From contig NC_092349.1 of the NCBI RefSeq assembly GCF_963676685.1, positions 54,821,232 to 54,885,231 on the forward strand: a stretch of DNA of 64,000 nt. Reading direction: 5' to 3'. Source of the stretch: Mytilus edulis (lineage: Eukaryota; Mollusca; Bivalvia; Mytilida; Mytilidae). The translations under genes and the position numbers were made by a program. Within the stretch, counting starts at the first letter, position 1. Each line of letters begins with the position of its first letter. The notes beneath the pieces were generated by a model, which ran no database searches, was not told the DNA's origin, and saw only the letters and a program-made list of their open reading frames with translations. Of this stretch, positions 1 to 10,700 are shown one piece after another.

Positions 1-371
1 AATATGTTTCAACAATGTATTGGTATCATCCGTTGTACCTGTTTACAAAAAGGACGAGACAAAACCCTGGTTGGTCAACTTTCTGCTAGGATACTAGTGA
101 CGTATTTACGGATTTTCTACGCCCACTTTACAGTATACATATACATGTACGAGAAACATTTGTTGAGAGATACTAAATAGCAGCTTCTCTGAAATTTTGA
201 CGAATGGGATATACATTTCTGAAATCGTTCGAATTCAAGGACGTGAAGCTGCTTCTCAGTTTTGTAATACGTCACTAGTATCCTAGCAGAAAGTTGACCA
301 ACCAGGGTTTTGTCTCGTCCTTTTTGTAAACAGGTACAACGGAAGATACCAATACATTGTTGAAACATATT
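1..371. repeat. Foldback element with 106-bp inverted arms
   Basis: Bases 1-106 reappear almost exactly as the reverse complement at 266-371, with a single mismatch seen by eye, leaving a spacer of about 159 bases. The left arm begins at the first base of the window, so the element may extend beyond it. The spacer contains no coding sequence I recognise. Arms this similar suggest a recent foldback transposon or an inverted duplication. It could be one end of a larger element cut by the window edge. Confidence 0.85.
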
Positions 372-1039
372 CCGTATGAAATTCAAAAATAATACACGAT
401 GGTCTTGATGTATAGATTCTAGGTGCTGACGTGGTTTGTCTTCTTAATTGCGTGTCATAGTGTTCTAATATATTTATTTTTTTGGTATCCGTCTGTGACA
501 CAAACTCAGTATAATTTCAACAACAACCTAAAAAAAAAAGCAGAAAGATTTCTTTCCATATGAGGTAAGTCATACCTGTGGTTTTTCCATATTGTTACTG
601 TTAAGGTATCTACAAGAATATTGAGTGTTTTTAATTTGAAGTAAAATTGCAAAAAAGGAGCCATATTATTTTTAGAAAGTTTCAAGCGCCAATGTCCTGT
701 TGCGCCTCCCTTGTAAGGTTGGAGCCTTCGCGGTTTCAAGAAGAGATTCAGAGGAGAATAAATAGTCTTCGTAAAAAACAATGTATATGAATCTTAATTC
801 TCTCTCTTGTTTTTCCCACCGTTTTAAAGAATTTTTCTTTGTACAATAATGCTGAGCTAAAGGGCAAACATTAAAATTACTCAAAATGAAAGTACTAGAA
901 GTATGTACTATTGCAAGTTTATTCAATCTGGCTAAATAGGACCCAATTCTCTTGAAAACATTCAGCTGGTGTATTGCCTTTCTTCACACGCCCTTTAAAG
1001 TCCTTTCCTTACCACAATAACTTGAAATTTACAGGAATT
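372..1039. other. Intergenic, nothing recognised
   Basis: AT-rich sequence with only short open frames. No domain, splice-bounded exon or repeat family was recognised here. Confidence 0.5.
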
Positions 1040-2200
1040 GACTGCATTTTAATTTTTGTTTACCAATCAATCAGCGCTCTGATTCTAATATAGATATAAG
1101 ATGGTCATTATCAGGACTGCTAAAAACAGAGTATTGTTATCAGCATAATTGTATAACGTACTATGTTTAAAAAATAAATAAAGTATCGTTTATGAATGCA
1201 TTAAACAAAAGGGACCTAATATAGAACCTTGCGGTACCCCTTTTTGGAGGGCAGCCCAGCTACTTAGAACACTTAATTTAAATTTGCTGGTTTCTGTCAG
1301 AAAGATATGAAGATATAAAATATGAAGAAACACCATATGCCATATCCTTAAAAGTCATCTAATAAAATACCATGAGGTAAACTGTCAAACGCTTTTGATA
1401 AATCCATAATAACTGCAGCTGTATACCATTTGTCTAGCGCTTAACGATAGTCTCCCAGTAATTTGAGCAGCGTAGTCTGGCATCCGCGTCCTCTACGGAA
1501 AGCAGAGTCATATATAAGGATTAAAAGTGGAATCAAAGAGGTCATAAGGTCATAAAACTGTATTTCAAATATCTATTGATAGATCTTCGGTAAAAAAAGT
1601 AACACACTGACTGGTCTCAGTTTGATTTCTGTAGTGGGTCGTTCTGTTTTTGTAAGGGTGTAACTTGTGCTTCTTTCATTTGAACTGGAAATATATCCGT
1701 GTCTACAGTCAAATTTATAAAACTGGTAAGCTGAGGTGCAAGTACAGATTTACTTGTTTTAACTATCTTTGCTGATATCCTATCTGCTCCTGTTGTTTTT
1801 TCACATTTACTTTATTTTTTTTTTTTCCACCTTATCTGGTGCCACCTTTTGAAATTCAAATTTTGTATCTGTTTTCTCAGCAACAGTAACAAAATATTCA
1901 TTTAAAATATCTGATACATCTTTTGAATTATTTATTATTTTACTTTCTTCCAGTTAAATAGTCTTTCAAACTTGGTATGTGCATTTCTTTATACAGAAAA
2001 GGTTGGCAGTTTTCCCAAAAAATCAGCAGCTTTGATCCTCCAGAACAGCGTTCTTAAAACATATTTTCATAGATTTCATTTTAACTTATTTACCAAATTA
2101 CTTTTTTGTCTGAATTTTCCCCATGTATGCTTATTTCGTTTTTGGTGTTCTAAAAAAATAGCATGCGTTTTCAATAGATGGCTTTTTGTAATTCTCCACT
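1040..2200 (-). pseudogene. Decayed non-LTR retrotransposon, reverse transcriptase part
   Basis: Reading the minus strand in shifting frames gives a recognisable order of LINE reverse-transcriptase blocks. Near 2000 there is a pre-RT stretch, then NEYFVTVAEKT near 1870. Next come a finger region with the pattern RISAKIVKTS and VTPLQK near 1640-1790 and FRRGRGCQTTLLKLLGDYR near 1450-1500. Motif A, VIMDLSKAFDSLPHG, lies near 1375-1425. The thumb-side motif GVPQGSILGP is at about 1207-1236, and a YADN version of the YADD catalytic motif is near 1136-1147. Several stops and frameshifts break it, so it is dead. The wording of the blocks fits the Jockey/Nimb/CR1 side of LINEs. The exact clade is not resolved and no endonuclease part was seen. 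Confidence 0.85.
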
Positions 2201-3000
2201 CACACAAGGAAGATGATTTTTTCTGGGATACCTAAAAGTGCGTGTTTGTTTAGAGTGCTAATAAATTGTTGTCATAAATTATGTATGGTAGATCTCGTTT
2301 GCCTTTCTGCAGTTGTTACTCCATCTACATGTACAATAACAATCTTATTTTAAGCTATATCATTATTAAATTTATCAACATCGAAACTTTTATAGTTTTT
2401 TTTTTTTTACATCGCAATGACCGTGAGGGCTTTGCGATGTATTGTTGCCAGAGATTTGACTTTCGTTTTTGACTAGTAACCGATCATATAAATACGCGGA
2501 CATTATCAAATATCGAGTGAAAATTCCCTTCCTTATCGCTAGTATATGTAATAAATTCATTTCTTCAATGCATACATGTACATTAACACATTTTTTTTAG
2601 AACATAAATCAATAATATGAAAATGTTTTGTCGTTAGAAATATACAATGTATATGTAAAATAGTCTTTAATATCTATGCACACGTACAGACAAATTGTGT
2701 TAACGCATGCGGGAAAATACCTCAAGAACGTTTTGCGGGAAAATATGAATGCCTACGCAAATCCAATCTATTAGAAAAATCGAATTATTGCTAAAGAGTG
2801 TCCACCATGCACTTGCACTGCTCTATTAAGATAGTAAAATATAATGATATATACAAAGGATGAACATTATATAGACATGTAACACTTATATAAAAATATT
2901 TATATAATATATAACAACAAACCAGAGCATACTGATTTGTATCACTACAATATAATAAATATGACGTTGAGGTTGAATTCCTTGTCATTTATTCGTCATC
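2201..3000. other. Intergenic, nothing recognised
   Basis: AT-rich stretch with runs of T and short frames only. I see no gene. Part of it may be further decayed sequence upstream of the LINE remnant at 1040-2200. Confidence 0.4.
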
Positions 3001-3039
3001 CCATGGAAGTATTATATTGACAATATAATACTTCCATGG
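3001..3039. repeat. Perfect 39-bp palindrome
   Basis: The 19-base arm starting CCATGGAAGTATTATATTG is followed by one base and then its exact reverse complement. The flanking words GTCAT(C) also recur on both sides. This forms a strong hairpin or cruciform. No adjacent gene or terminator context explains it. Confidence 0.9.
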
Positions 3040-4203
3040 TCATCCATACACGAACTTGTCTCAGAAAAAAATATATCTCTGTACCTCACTTGCCGGTATA
3101 AAGAACTTGTGGTCATCCGATGTTCAGTACTTCAGTACTTTTATTCATTCTGCTGTGCAGGCAGCTGACCCTTTACAGAGGTAGAAATTAAATTATGGCA
3201 GTCACTTAGTTTTGACGTTTTTTTTTAATTTGAATCGGACAATTTGTACAGGTGTAGTTATTGTGCAGGATGTTAAATACACGGCCACGTCATCTTTGAA
3301 ATGGAACGTTAACTCGGCGGATTCCACAGTTGAAATTTTGCACGCCAATATATTGCAATAATTCTGTATGTCACGATTTTCAGTGAAAGGTCAAGTCCTC
3401 TACCTTCCGTCCGGATTACATACGATGCTGAGCCGACTTACTGGATATTTAATAATTAATGTTTGTGAATTTCTTTTCTGATTTATGTTGTCATTAGACG
3501 CAAAACAAACATTCAATTTATCGCCAAGTTTCATTCGGTTCAATATTAAGACTTGTATGTTCCACGAACACAAGGTATTTGTCCGCTTTATTGAACTTAT
3601 TCGTTGTTACAGAATTAAAAATTTTCACGTTTGATCATAATTATGTTTTGTTACAGAATTAAGCGATTTTAAAATAACGTTTATTTAAAAGGTTTATTTA
3701 AATAGTTATTGTGTATCATGCCATTTCGAAAGCTTTTACTTATCCTAACAAAATCATAAATTAAATCACTGTATTTGTTTTATCAAAATTCAACCTTGTT
3801 GGTAGCAGACTATTTTGTAAATTTTTTGAATGAAATGAAACATAAATCATGACAAATACGATTTACTTTTTAAAACGTGGACCTTTTCAATGGTACAATA
3901 GTGACATTGATCATGGTTGTATATGTATACATGTAGCTATGATGACTCGCGAATGTTGTTTAAGACAGATAGCTATAAAATCAGGATAATCAACCATTTT
4001 CTACATTAGGAAATGCCTATACCAAGTTAGGAATATGGAAGTTTTTGAATTTTTGATTTTGCCATTTGATAAAGGACTGTCTGTTATTTCTGCACGTTAA
4101 ATATGTCAGATTCTGGTGTACATAAGACTGACTGATACAATGTACATGTATATGTATTGCAGAATATATATTATGTACGTTCATAACAGACCTTTTTTCG
4201 CAT
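3040..4203. other. Intergenic, nothing recognised
   Basis: AT-rich sequence without a supportable exon, RNA gene or repeat. Confidence 0.4.
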
Positions 4204-5123
4204 AGCCCAATAAACCGACAGCTCATTAGTCCCACGATCCATTGATCCGACAGACCCGTCCTGTAATCCGACAATCCATTAGTCCAACATACAAAATATA
4301 AAAAGCGGATATACAGAACTACATGTATTTGCGAATGGATAAATTTCGTTTATTCGGAATTATGACGTTAGAATTCTTTGCATACGCAAGTACAGATTAT
4401 ACAGAATTTTAATTGTGTATATATACGCAGAATTCGAATTACATGTACGTTGTATACAGGAAAATATTCATACATATTCTCATCAAACTATTTTCAACAT
4501 ATTTGACGGGGTCAGAATATAATTTGCTTTATAAAATACAGAATAGGTTATGTATATTGGATATTGTGTGGCTCCAATATTACCAATCCGCTCCGCTAAT
4601 TAGAGGATTAGAATATATAAAGAACATTCAACCTAAGACATTTTTGCTCACGTGTAGCATACAACGTGGATTACAAACTGTCCCTATTTTTGCATTACAC
4701 ATGAACAAACAATAGACTTAAAACTTATATATTGACCTCCAGTGGATTTTGCTAAAATGATTGAAAGTGTTTCGATCAAAGAGTACGGGTATGGATATCT
4801 TACTCCGATGTATGTGTTTACTAAGTTTGTAGTTAATATGTTATAACAATGGTAAAATCTCAAGCTCACTCTCTTGTTACGAAATTGGGAAAACCGAAGA
4901 TAAAGTTAAGAACAGAAAAATCATTAGACAACAGACAAACAAACTCTCAAAATATAACGAAAAAAAAACCGAACATGGAATAAGCAAACAGTAGATGCCA
5001 TAAGCATGTGTTTTTATAAGCAATATTTTCGAGAACAGTGTGGTCTTTTAGAGAAAATGTACCTTTAAACTTATGACAAAATGCATTGTCGGAATAATGG
5101 GCTGTCGGACTAACGGGATGTCC
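4204..5123. repeat. Probable foldback element with degenerate CCGACAG/ATTAGTC motifs
   Basis: The left end (about 4204-4290) is a run of degenerate copies of CCGACAG and CATTAGTCC. The right end (about 5085-5123) holds the same words as the reverse complement (ATTGTCGG, CTGTCGGACTAA). The intervening 0.8 kb is AT-rich and non-coding. The inverted arrangement of short-motif arrays resembles the better defined foldbacks at 8319-11022 and 36255-37196. The exact ends were not determined. Confidence 0.5.
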
Positions 5124-5207
5124 CATATAACCCTTTTAACACTTGAGCATAGATCTATATTCTGAATCGATAGCATCAGGTTCATAAAAGCCCAAAAATG
5201 TATGAAC

Positions 5208-5762
5208 AAGAATGTGTCCATAGTACACGGATGCCCCACTCGTATTATCATGTTCTAAGTTCAGTGGACCGTGAAATTTGGATAAAAAATCTAATATGCC
5301 AATTGAATTAGTAAGATCATATCATTAGGAACATGTGTACTAATTATATAAGTTTCAAGTTGATTAGACTTAAACTTCATCAAAAACTACAATGACCAAA
5401 AACTTTAACCTGAAACTTGCACTATCATTTTTCTATGTTCAGTGAACTGTGAAATTGGGGTAAAATTTACAATTTGGCATAAAAATTAGTAAGATCATAT
5501 TATAAGGAACATGCATGTGTACTAAGTTTCAAGTTTATTGGACTTCAACTTCATATAAACGACCTCGACCAAAAACTTTAACCTGAAGTGGGCAGACGAA
5601 CGAACAAACGAACGGACGGACGCACAGACCAGCAAATAAAAAACTACTTTGAGCAAAAACTTTAACCTGAAGCGGGACAGACGGACGAACGAACGAATGA
5701 AAGGACGGACGGACGCACAGACCAGAAAACATAATGCTCCTCTATTAGCTTAGGTGGGGCAT
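5208..5762 (+). mobile_element. MITE-like element with ATGCCCCAC/GTGGGGCAT ends, copy 1
   Basis: Terminal words ATGCCCCAC (5231-5239) and GTGGGGCAT (5754-5762) are inverted. The interior carries phrases found again at 53668-53949, including ACTTTAACCTGAAG followed by a GACGGACGAACG-type short tandem. Copy 1 is internally duplicated: the block with the transcript-like phrase GTTCAGTG(G/A)AC and the ACTTTAACCTGAAG phrase both occur more than once. No transposase is present, so it is non-autonomous. Confidence 0.7.
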
Positions 5763-6147
5763 CAAAAACTGGCACTTATCTCATAATTTTGTTCTTCTGT
5801 CTACTTTTATACAAGGTTTATTGGATATCGATTGTTTTCAAACGAAGAGGTTGTTTCTCATTTGAGATTAGATGTGGCTGAGAAACATCATGGTTTTCAA
5901 TCTGCTTATCGCTGATGTGCCTGTGACGTCGTTGATGTTTACATTAACAAGTTTCTGACGATAAATTTCTATCTTAAGCGAGAAGAGTGAAACTCAAAAC
6001 TATCACAAATAAACGATCAAAGAAAAACACAAAAAAAGCTATTAACGGTACAGGTAAAAACTCAATTCTGAGACAAATGACATGGACCTAAAATAATGAC
6101 GACTGCTTGATGAAAAAAAGATATTAATGATTAAACGTTGAAATTTA
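5763..6147. other. Intergenic, nothing recognised
   Basis: AT-rich sequence with no supportable gene. It lies beyond the 3' end of the minus-strand potassium channel gene. Confidence 0.4.
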
Positions 6148-6530
6148 AAATTAATGATGATATTTTTATTATGTAAAACCAATTCAAAATATTGACTGAA
6201 TGTTTAAATACACAAAACATTAAACAGGATTGATGCGTATTAATTGTATATCAATCAACTCATAAAATCTTTATTCACTATTATATATAATGCATGGACT
6301 ACCAGAATATTTTCGCTCAATATTGAGTAAGTCGATAAAATTAATGATGATATTTTTATTATGTAAAACCAGTTCAAAAAATTGTCTGAATGTTTAAATA
6401 CACAAAACATTAAACAGGATTGATGCGTTTTAATTGTATATCAATCAACTCATAAAAGGTTTTAATTTTATTCACTATTATATATAATGGACTACTAGAA
6501 TATTTTCGCTCAATATTGAGTAAGTCGATA
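6148..6530. repeat. 190-bp tandem duplication downstream of the minus-strand Kv gene
   Basis: The block at 6148-6337 is repeated directly at 6338-6530 with a few substitutions and small indels. Both copies start AAATTAATGATG and end ATTGAGTAAGTCGATA. The pair lies 230-600 bases past the stop codon of the minus-strand Kv gene, so it may fall in its 3' untranslated region. On the minus strand each copy carries an AATAAA-type word (for example the complement of 6467-6472). Confidence 0.9.
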
Positions 6531-6756
6531 CATGTATACCTTTAGGTTCAAGCCTTTGTAGAAACAGTATCCGTACGTAGCATAGAGAAATACCAAACAC
6601 ATTTTTCCTGATTTTAGTACTTATAGATTGAAAATGTTCCTACAATGTTAGCTTGCAGTTTAAAAACAATTACACATTCTGAACCATATTCGTGTATTTT
6701 AAATTTTCAAATCTATTTAAACGTGAAACAGATAATGCACAATCCATGTTCATTTC

Positions 6757-7710
6757 TCACCTTTCTATGGACGGAAATGGTTTATTATTACTATCCAATT
6801 TTGACTTATCGAACGGAACTATTTTGTTATCTTTGGAAGTGATGGAATTAGTTGATTGTTTTCTTTCTGTTTCCTTCTCTTTCTGAATCTCGTTATAGCT
6901 TTCTCGTTCATTATTTTTTTTGTACAGATCATCAAAGTTCCCTGCAATGACAGCTATTGGCATAGCTATAACTAGTAATCCACACATAGCACACATCGCC
7001 CCTACTATACGACCCAAAGCCCCTGTTGGATACATATCACCGTACCCTACAGTAGTCATGGTAACCACTGCCCACCATAGTCCATCCAACATATTTGGAA
7101 ATGTATCTGGTTCATTGATTTCTGCATAGTAAATTAAATTTGAAAATACCCAAGCTACTATAAGAAACGTCAGCAGAAGTAGACCCAATTCCTTGGCACT
7201 TGCTTTCACCGCCAAAAATAATACTCGCAAACTGTTGTACTGTTTCGCAACTCTAAAAAACTTGAGTAAGCGCAATACGGAAGCAGCGGAACAAAAACTG
7301 TAAAAGTACATCAAGCTTTCAAACTTTTTCTCAAGTACAGCATCAACGTTCATAAACATATCAACCATAAAGCGTGACCACATTGTTATGTTTAAAAATG
7401 TATCAAGAATATTCAACCATTCCAAGAAAAATCGGCATTTCGATGGACACGTTATAAACCGTACTAAAGATTCAAGTGTGAAGAAAATGATAATACACAC
7501 GTTCAATTCGAACATCCAACTCGGTTCTAGCGTAGTGGTAAACATGATTTCTTTCGGATTATCGGTATTGACCCATGTGTCAGGAGTTAAGAGGAAGAAC
7601 CAGTAAATCGTTGTATCATTGTACAGATGTATCCGGAGGTTTGGATGTGTTTCCAGGCATGGAATAGTTGCTGACACAATAACTATTATTAGGTATATAA
7701 TGCTGAAAAC
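6757..7710 (-). CDS. Kv gene A exon 2: S1-S6 and C-terminus
   Basis: The exon starts after the acceptor TTTTGTAG at the coordinate-high side. It reads VFSIIYLIIVIVSATIPCL in phase 0, which restores the S1 helix missing from an ATG-only reading. It ends with the stop codon at 6757. It carries the voltage sensor, pore and S6. The tail after S6 is charged and rich in E, K and S with no domain recognised. Confidence 0.93.
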   Translation of the reverse strand, partial: VFSIIYLIIVIVSATIPCLETHPNLRIHLYNDTTIYWFFLLTPDTWVNTDNPKEIMFTTTLEPSWMFELNVCIIIFFTLESLVRFITCPSKCRFFLEWLNILDTFLNITMWSRFMVDMFMNVDAVLEKKFESLMYFYSFCSAASVLRLLKFFRVAKQYNSLRVLFLAVKASAKELGLLLLTFLIVAWVFSNLIYYAEINEPDTFPNMLDGLWWAVVTMTTVGYGDMYPTGALGRIVGAMCAMCGLLVIAMPIAVIAGNFDDLYKKNNERESYNEIQKEKETERKQSTNSITSKDNKIVPFDKSKLDSNNKPFPSIER

Positions 7711-10700
7711 CTACAAAATTAGATAATACATGTACATATATATACTAGTTATGTTTTATATTAAAATAAGTAAGAAATAAAAAAATAAATGATTAGAATC
7801 TGAAATGTTTAGTATGATAAAACGACTATGATCATTATACTATTGTATGGTTACAGCATGCATATTGAATATTGTCCCGAAAAAAACATTGTAACCTCTA
7901 CATTTCACAAAATTGGCTGCTTTAATTGTTTTACACTAGTCTAGTCATTTATGATCCCTATAGCTTGCTGTTCGGTGTGAGCTACTTCTTTGTGTTGAAG
8001 TCCGTACATTGACCTATCATGTTTAATAACAGATCGTGACTATGATAGAAGTATGTTTTCTTGGCAATCATACTGCATCTTATCTAATTTGATAAGAGAA
8101 ATTAATTAACTTCTTTTGTTTATAACGCATGACAATTCGACATTGGTCACTTATAACTCTATAGAATGGCCACTCATAGCTGTATAGAATTCATTCAATG
8201 TATATTAATACTGTATTTATAGTGATGGCAACAAGTACTCGGGTACTCGCTCGGAAGGTCGAGTACTCAAGTACAGTTTTAATACTCGGATGTCGAAATT
8301 TGACAAACATCAGGGTAAAGCTAGGTTCACACTGCCGATCAGATCAACTCGATCAAGCCCGATCAAGACAAATTACGTGATCGGGAGACTGGTCTGACTC
8401 AATCGACATGAATGTTTGGGATAGTCTACCTTGCTCGTCATCGATCTGACTGTCTACCCGAGAGCTTTTGACATGTCAAAAACATTCTAGTAAGGATCGA
8501 GAAGCAACTCACTCGAGAAGAGATCAATAATTCGTCGAGTAGTGGTCGAATTGATCGGGAAAGGATCGTGTATAGAGATCAAGTTTGATCGGAATACAAA
8601 AAGTTTACTAATCAGTACTCTATAATTTCGATCTTTGCTCGACTAATTTCCGACCATTCCAGATTAAATCGACCAATGCCCGATCGCTTCCAGATCACTG
8701 CGACTTGTATTTTTATATTATCCCCGACCAACTGGACCAATACCCGATCCCTTTGCGACTACATTTGACCACTCTTCGATCTCTACTCGGCCATACACGA
8801 TAACACGTGATTGTTACACGATTCTCTATAAGTCTGTGCAGATTTGATTAACTCTCATAACTATGCTTCCGCAAAAATATATTGGCAACATTGTTTTTAA
8901 CTACAAAAATTCCTCCATGTACAGTGCGTGTCTTAACTTTTGCAAGAAAATGTAACATTTTAAAAGAGAGACAAAAGACACCAAAGGAACAATCCAGCTC
9001 AGAGGTAGAAAACAAACCGACACAGCCATAGCGAAAAAGGTAACCGACGAGAGGACAAACAGCAGTCCACATAACATAGAAAACTAAAAACTTAGTAATT
9101 AACACGTAACTCAACAAAACCTTGGATGATCTCAGATGTTCCGGAAGGGAAGAAAATCCTGCAATGTTGGAACCGGCGTGTTTTTCAAATATTAAAGTAA
9201 TTGTGCAATAAGATTAATTGTTCCACTGCTGATGACTATTTTTTATAATTTGCTTTTTTTCTGTTTTGTCTGTCCGTATTTTCCGTTTGTCCAGAAATAT
9301 TTGTAGCATAAAAAAGAAGATGTGGTACAATTGACAATGGTACATGCTCTTCACAGAACACCAAATGATACAGACATTATCAATAACAACTATAGGTCAC
9401 CTTACAGTCGTTTTTTTTTTCAATCGAACTTTTTGACGTAATTTCACACACAAATGAGACGAAAGACAAATATGTTTTTATTTGGTGCGAATTCTTTCTA
9501 ACAGTAACGTTACAAACTGTTCAGCGAGCACAAGTTTTTATCGTTTGTTTCTAACATACTTTTGTAAGTTTCATAAACTTTAACAAACTATACACTCGCT
9601 GCAAATTCGTCTACAGTTTGTCGTTCGTCGTTTGTTAGTTCAAACGCTGCATTTCTTTCTAACTTTAACATGTACATGTATTTAAAGAATTATCTTAACG
9701 TGTTCTTGCTTGTCATAACTCAAAACATTGTCTATAATTATTCAAAATTTCAATCCCTTCTATTATAAATAAAACGATGCATTTGTTTCTACTTCTGTTA
9801 CGTTTGACACACTATAACAAACGGCACACAACGTTTGCCAAATTTTGGTTAGAAAGAAATGCACCCATGATCTCTTGATAGATATATGTAACTGGTTCAT
9901 ATTCTGGACACAAGTCTTTGCTCCTTTACACTGAACCAGTATATATTTTTTAAGGAGCCAGCTGAAGGACGCCTCCGGGTGCGAGAATTTCTCGTTCATT
10001 GAAGACCTGTTGGTGACCTTCTGCTGTTGTCTGCTCTATGGCCGGGTTGTTTTCTCTTTGGTACATTCCCCATTTCCATTCTCAATTTTAAAGTTGTATA
10101 TATTTGACAAACAGTACGCTTTTATTTGTTAGAAAGCAAGGAAATGGGGATGGATAAGTTTATGTATATTGCTATTTTACATAAGTACTAATCCAGAGAC
10201 AAATCTCATTTTGTGGTGTCATCTCCAAAAAAGAGCAATAAAACATATCAGTGTCCACTATGATGATGCTTTCATAAGCATTGGGTTCCTCTTTATTGAG
10301 TTAGTGCAAGTCTCTCACATTGCCCACACAGTGGTCGTCGTGTAAGCCACTGCCTCACTTAGAACGGCGCCTGTTGATATCTACACCATCTTCTTCGTCT
10401 TCTTTGCACTCTACAAGCTCCGTCACAGTTATTAACCTGTCTCTCTGAGCTCTTACCACCTTCTCCACAAATCCAAATGCTTTATTTCTATGTAGATATT
10501 TTAAATGTACGATTTTACTTGGACCTTCTACTGAGTATAATGCCCCAGCTAGCATATATATCATTAAAAAGGGTCATGTTGGGACGTACGTTCGTACGGA
10601 CGGACAAGGATAATACTTAATGCCCACTCCGAAGCGGCAGGAAATAAAAAATATCGGACGTTTTTATACAAAAAATGTCCATACCCGACCAATTCCAGAT

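Noticed and set aside
9226..9240. CTGATGA box suggesting a second hammerhead
   Set aside because: No GAAA box, no stem II and no stem I partner are within range.
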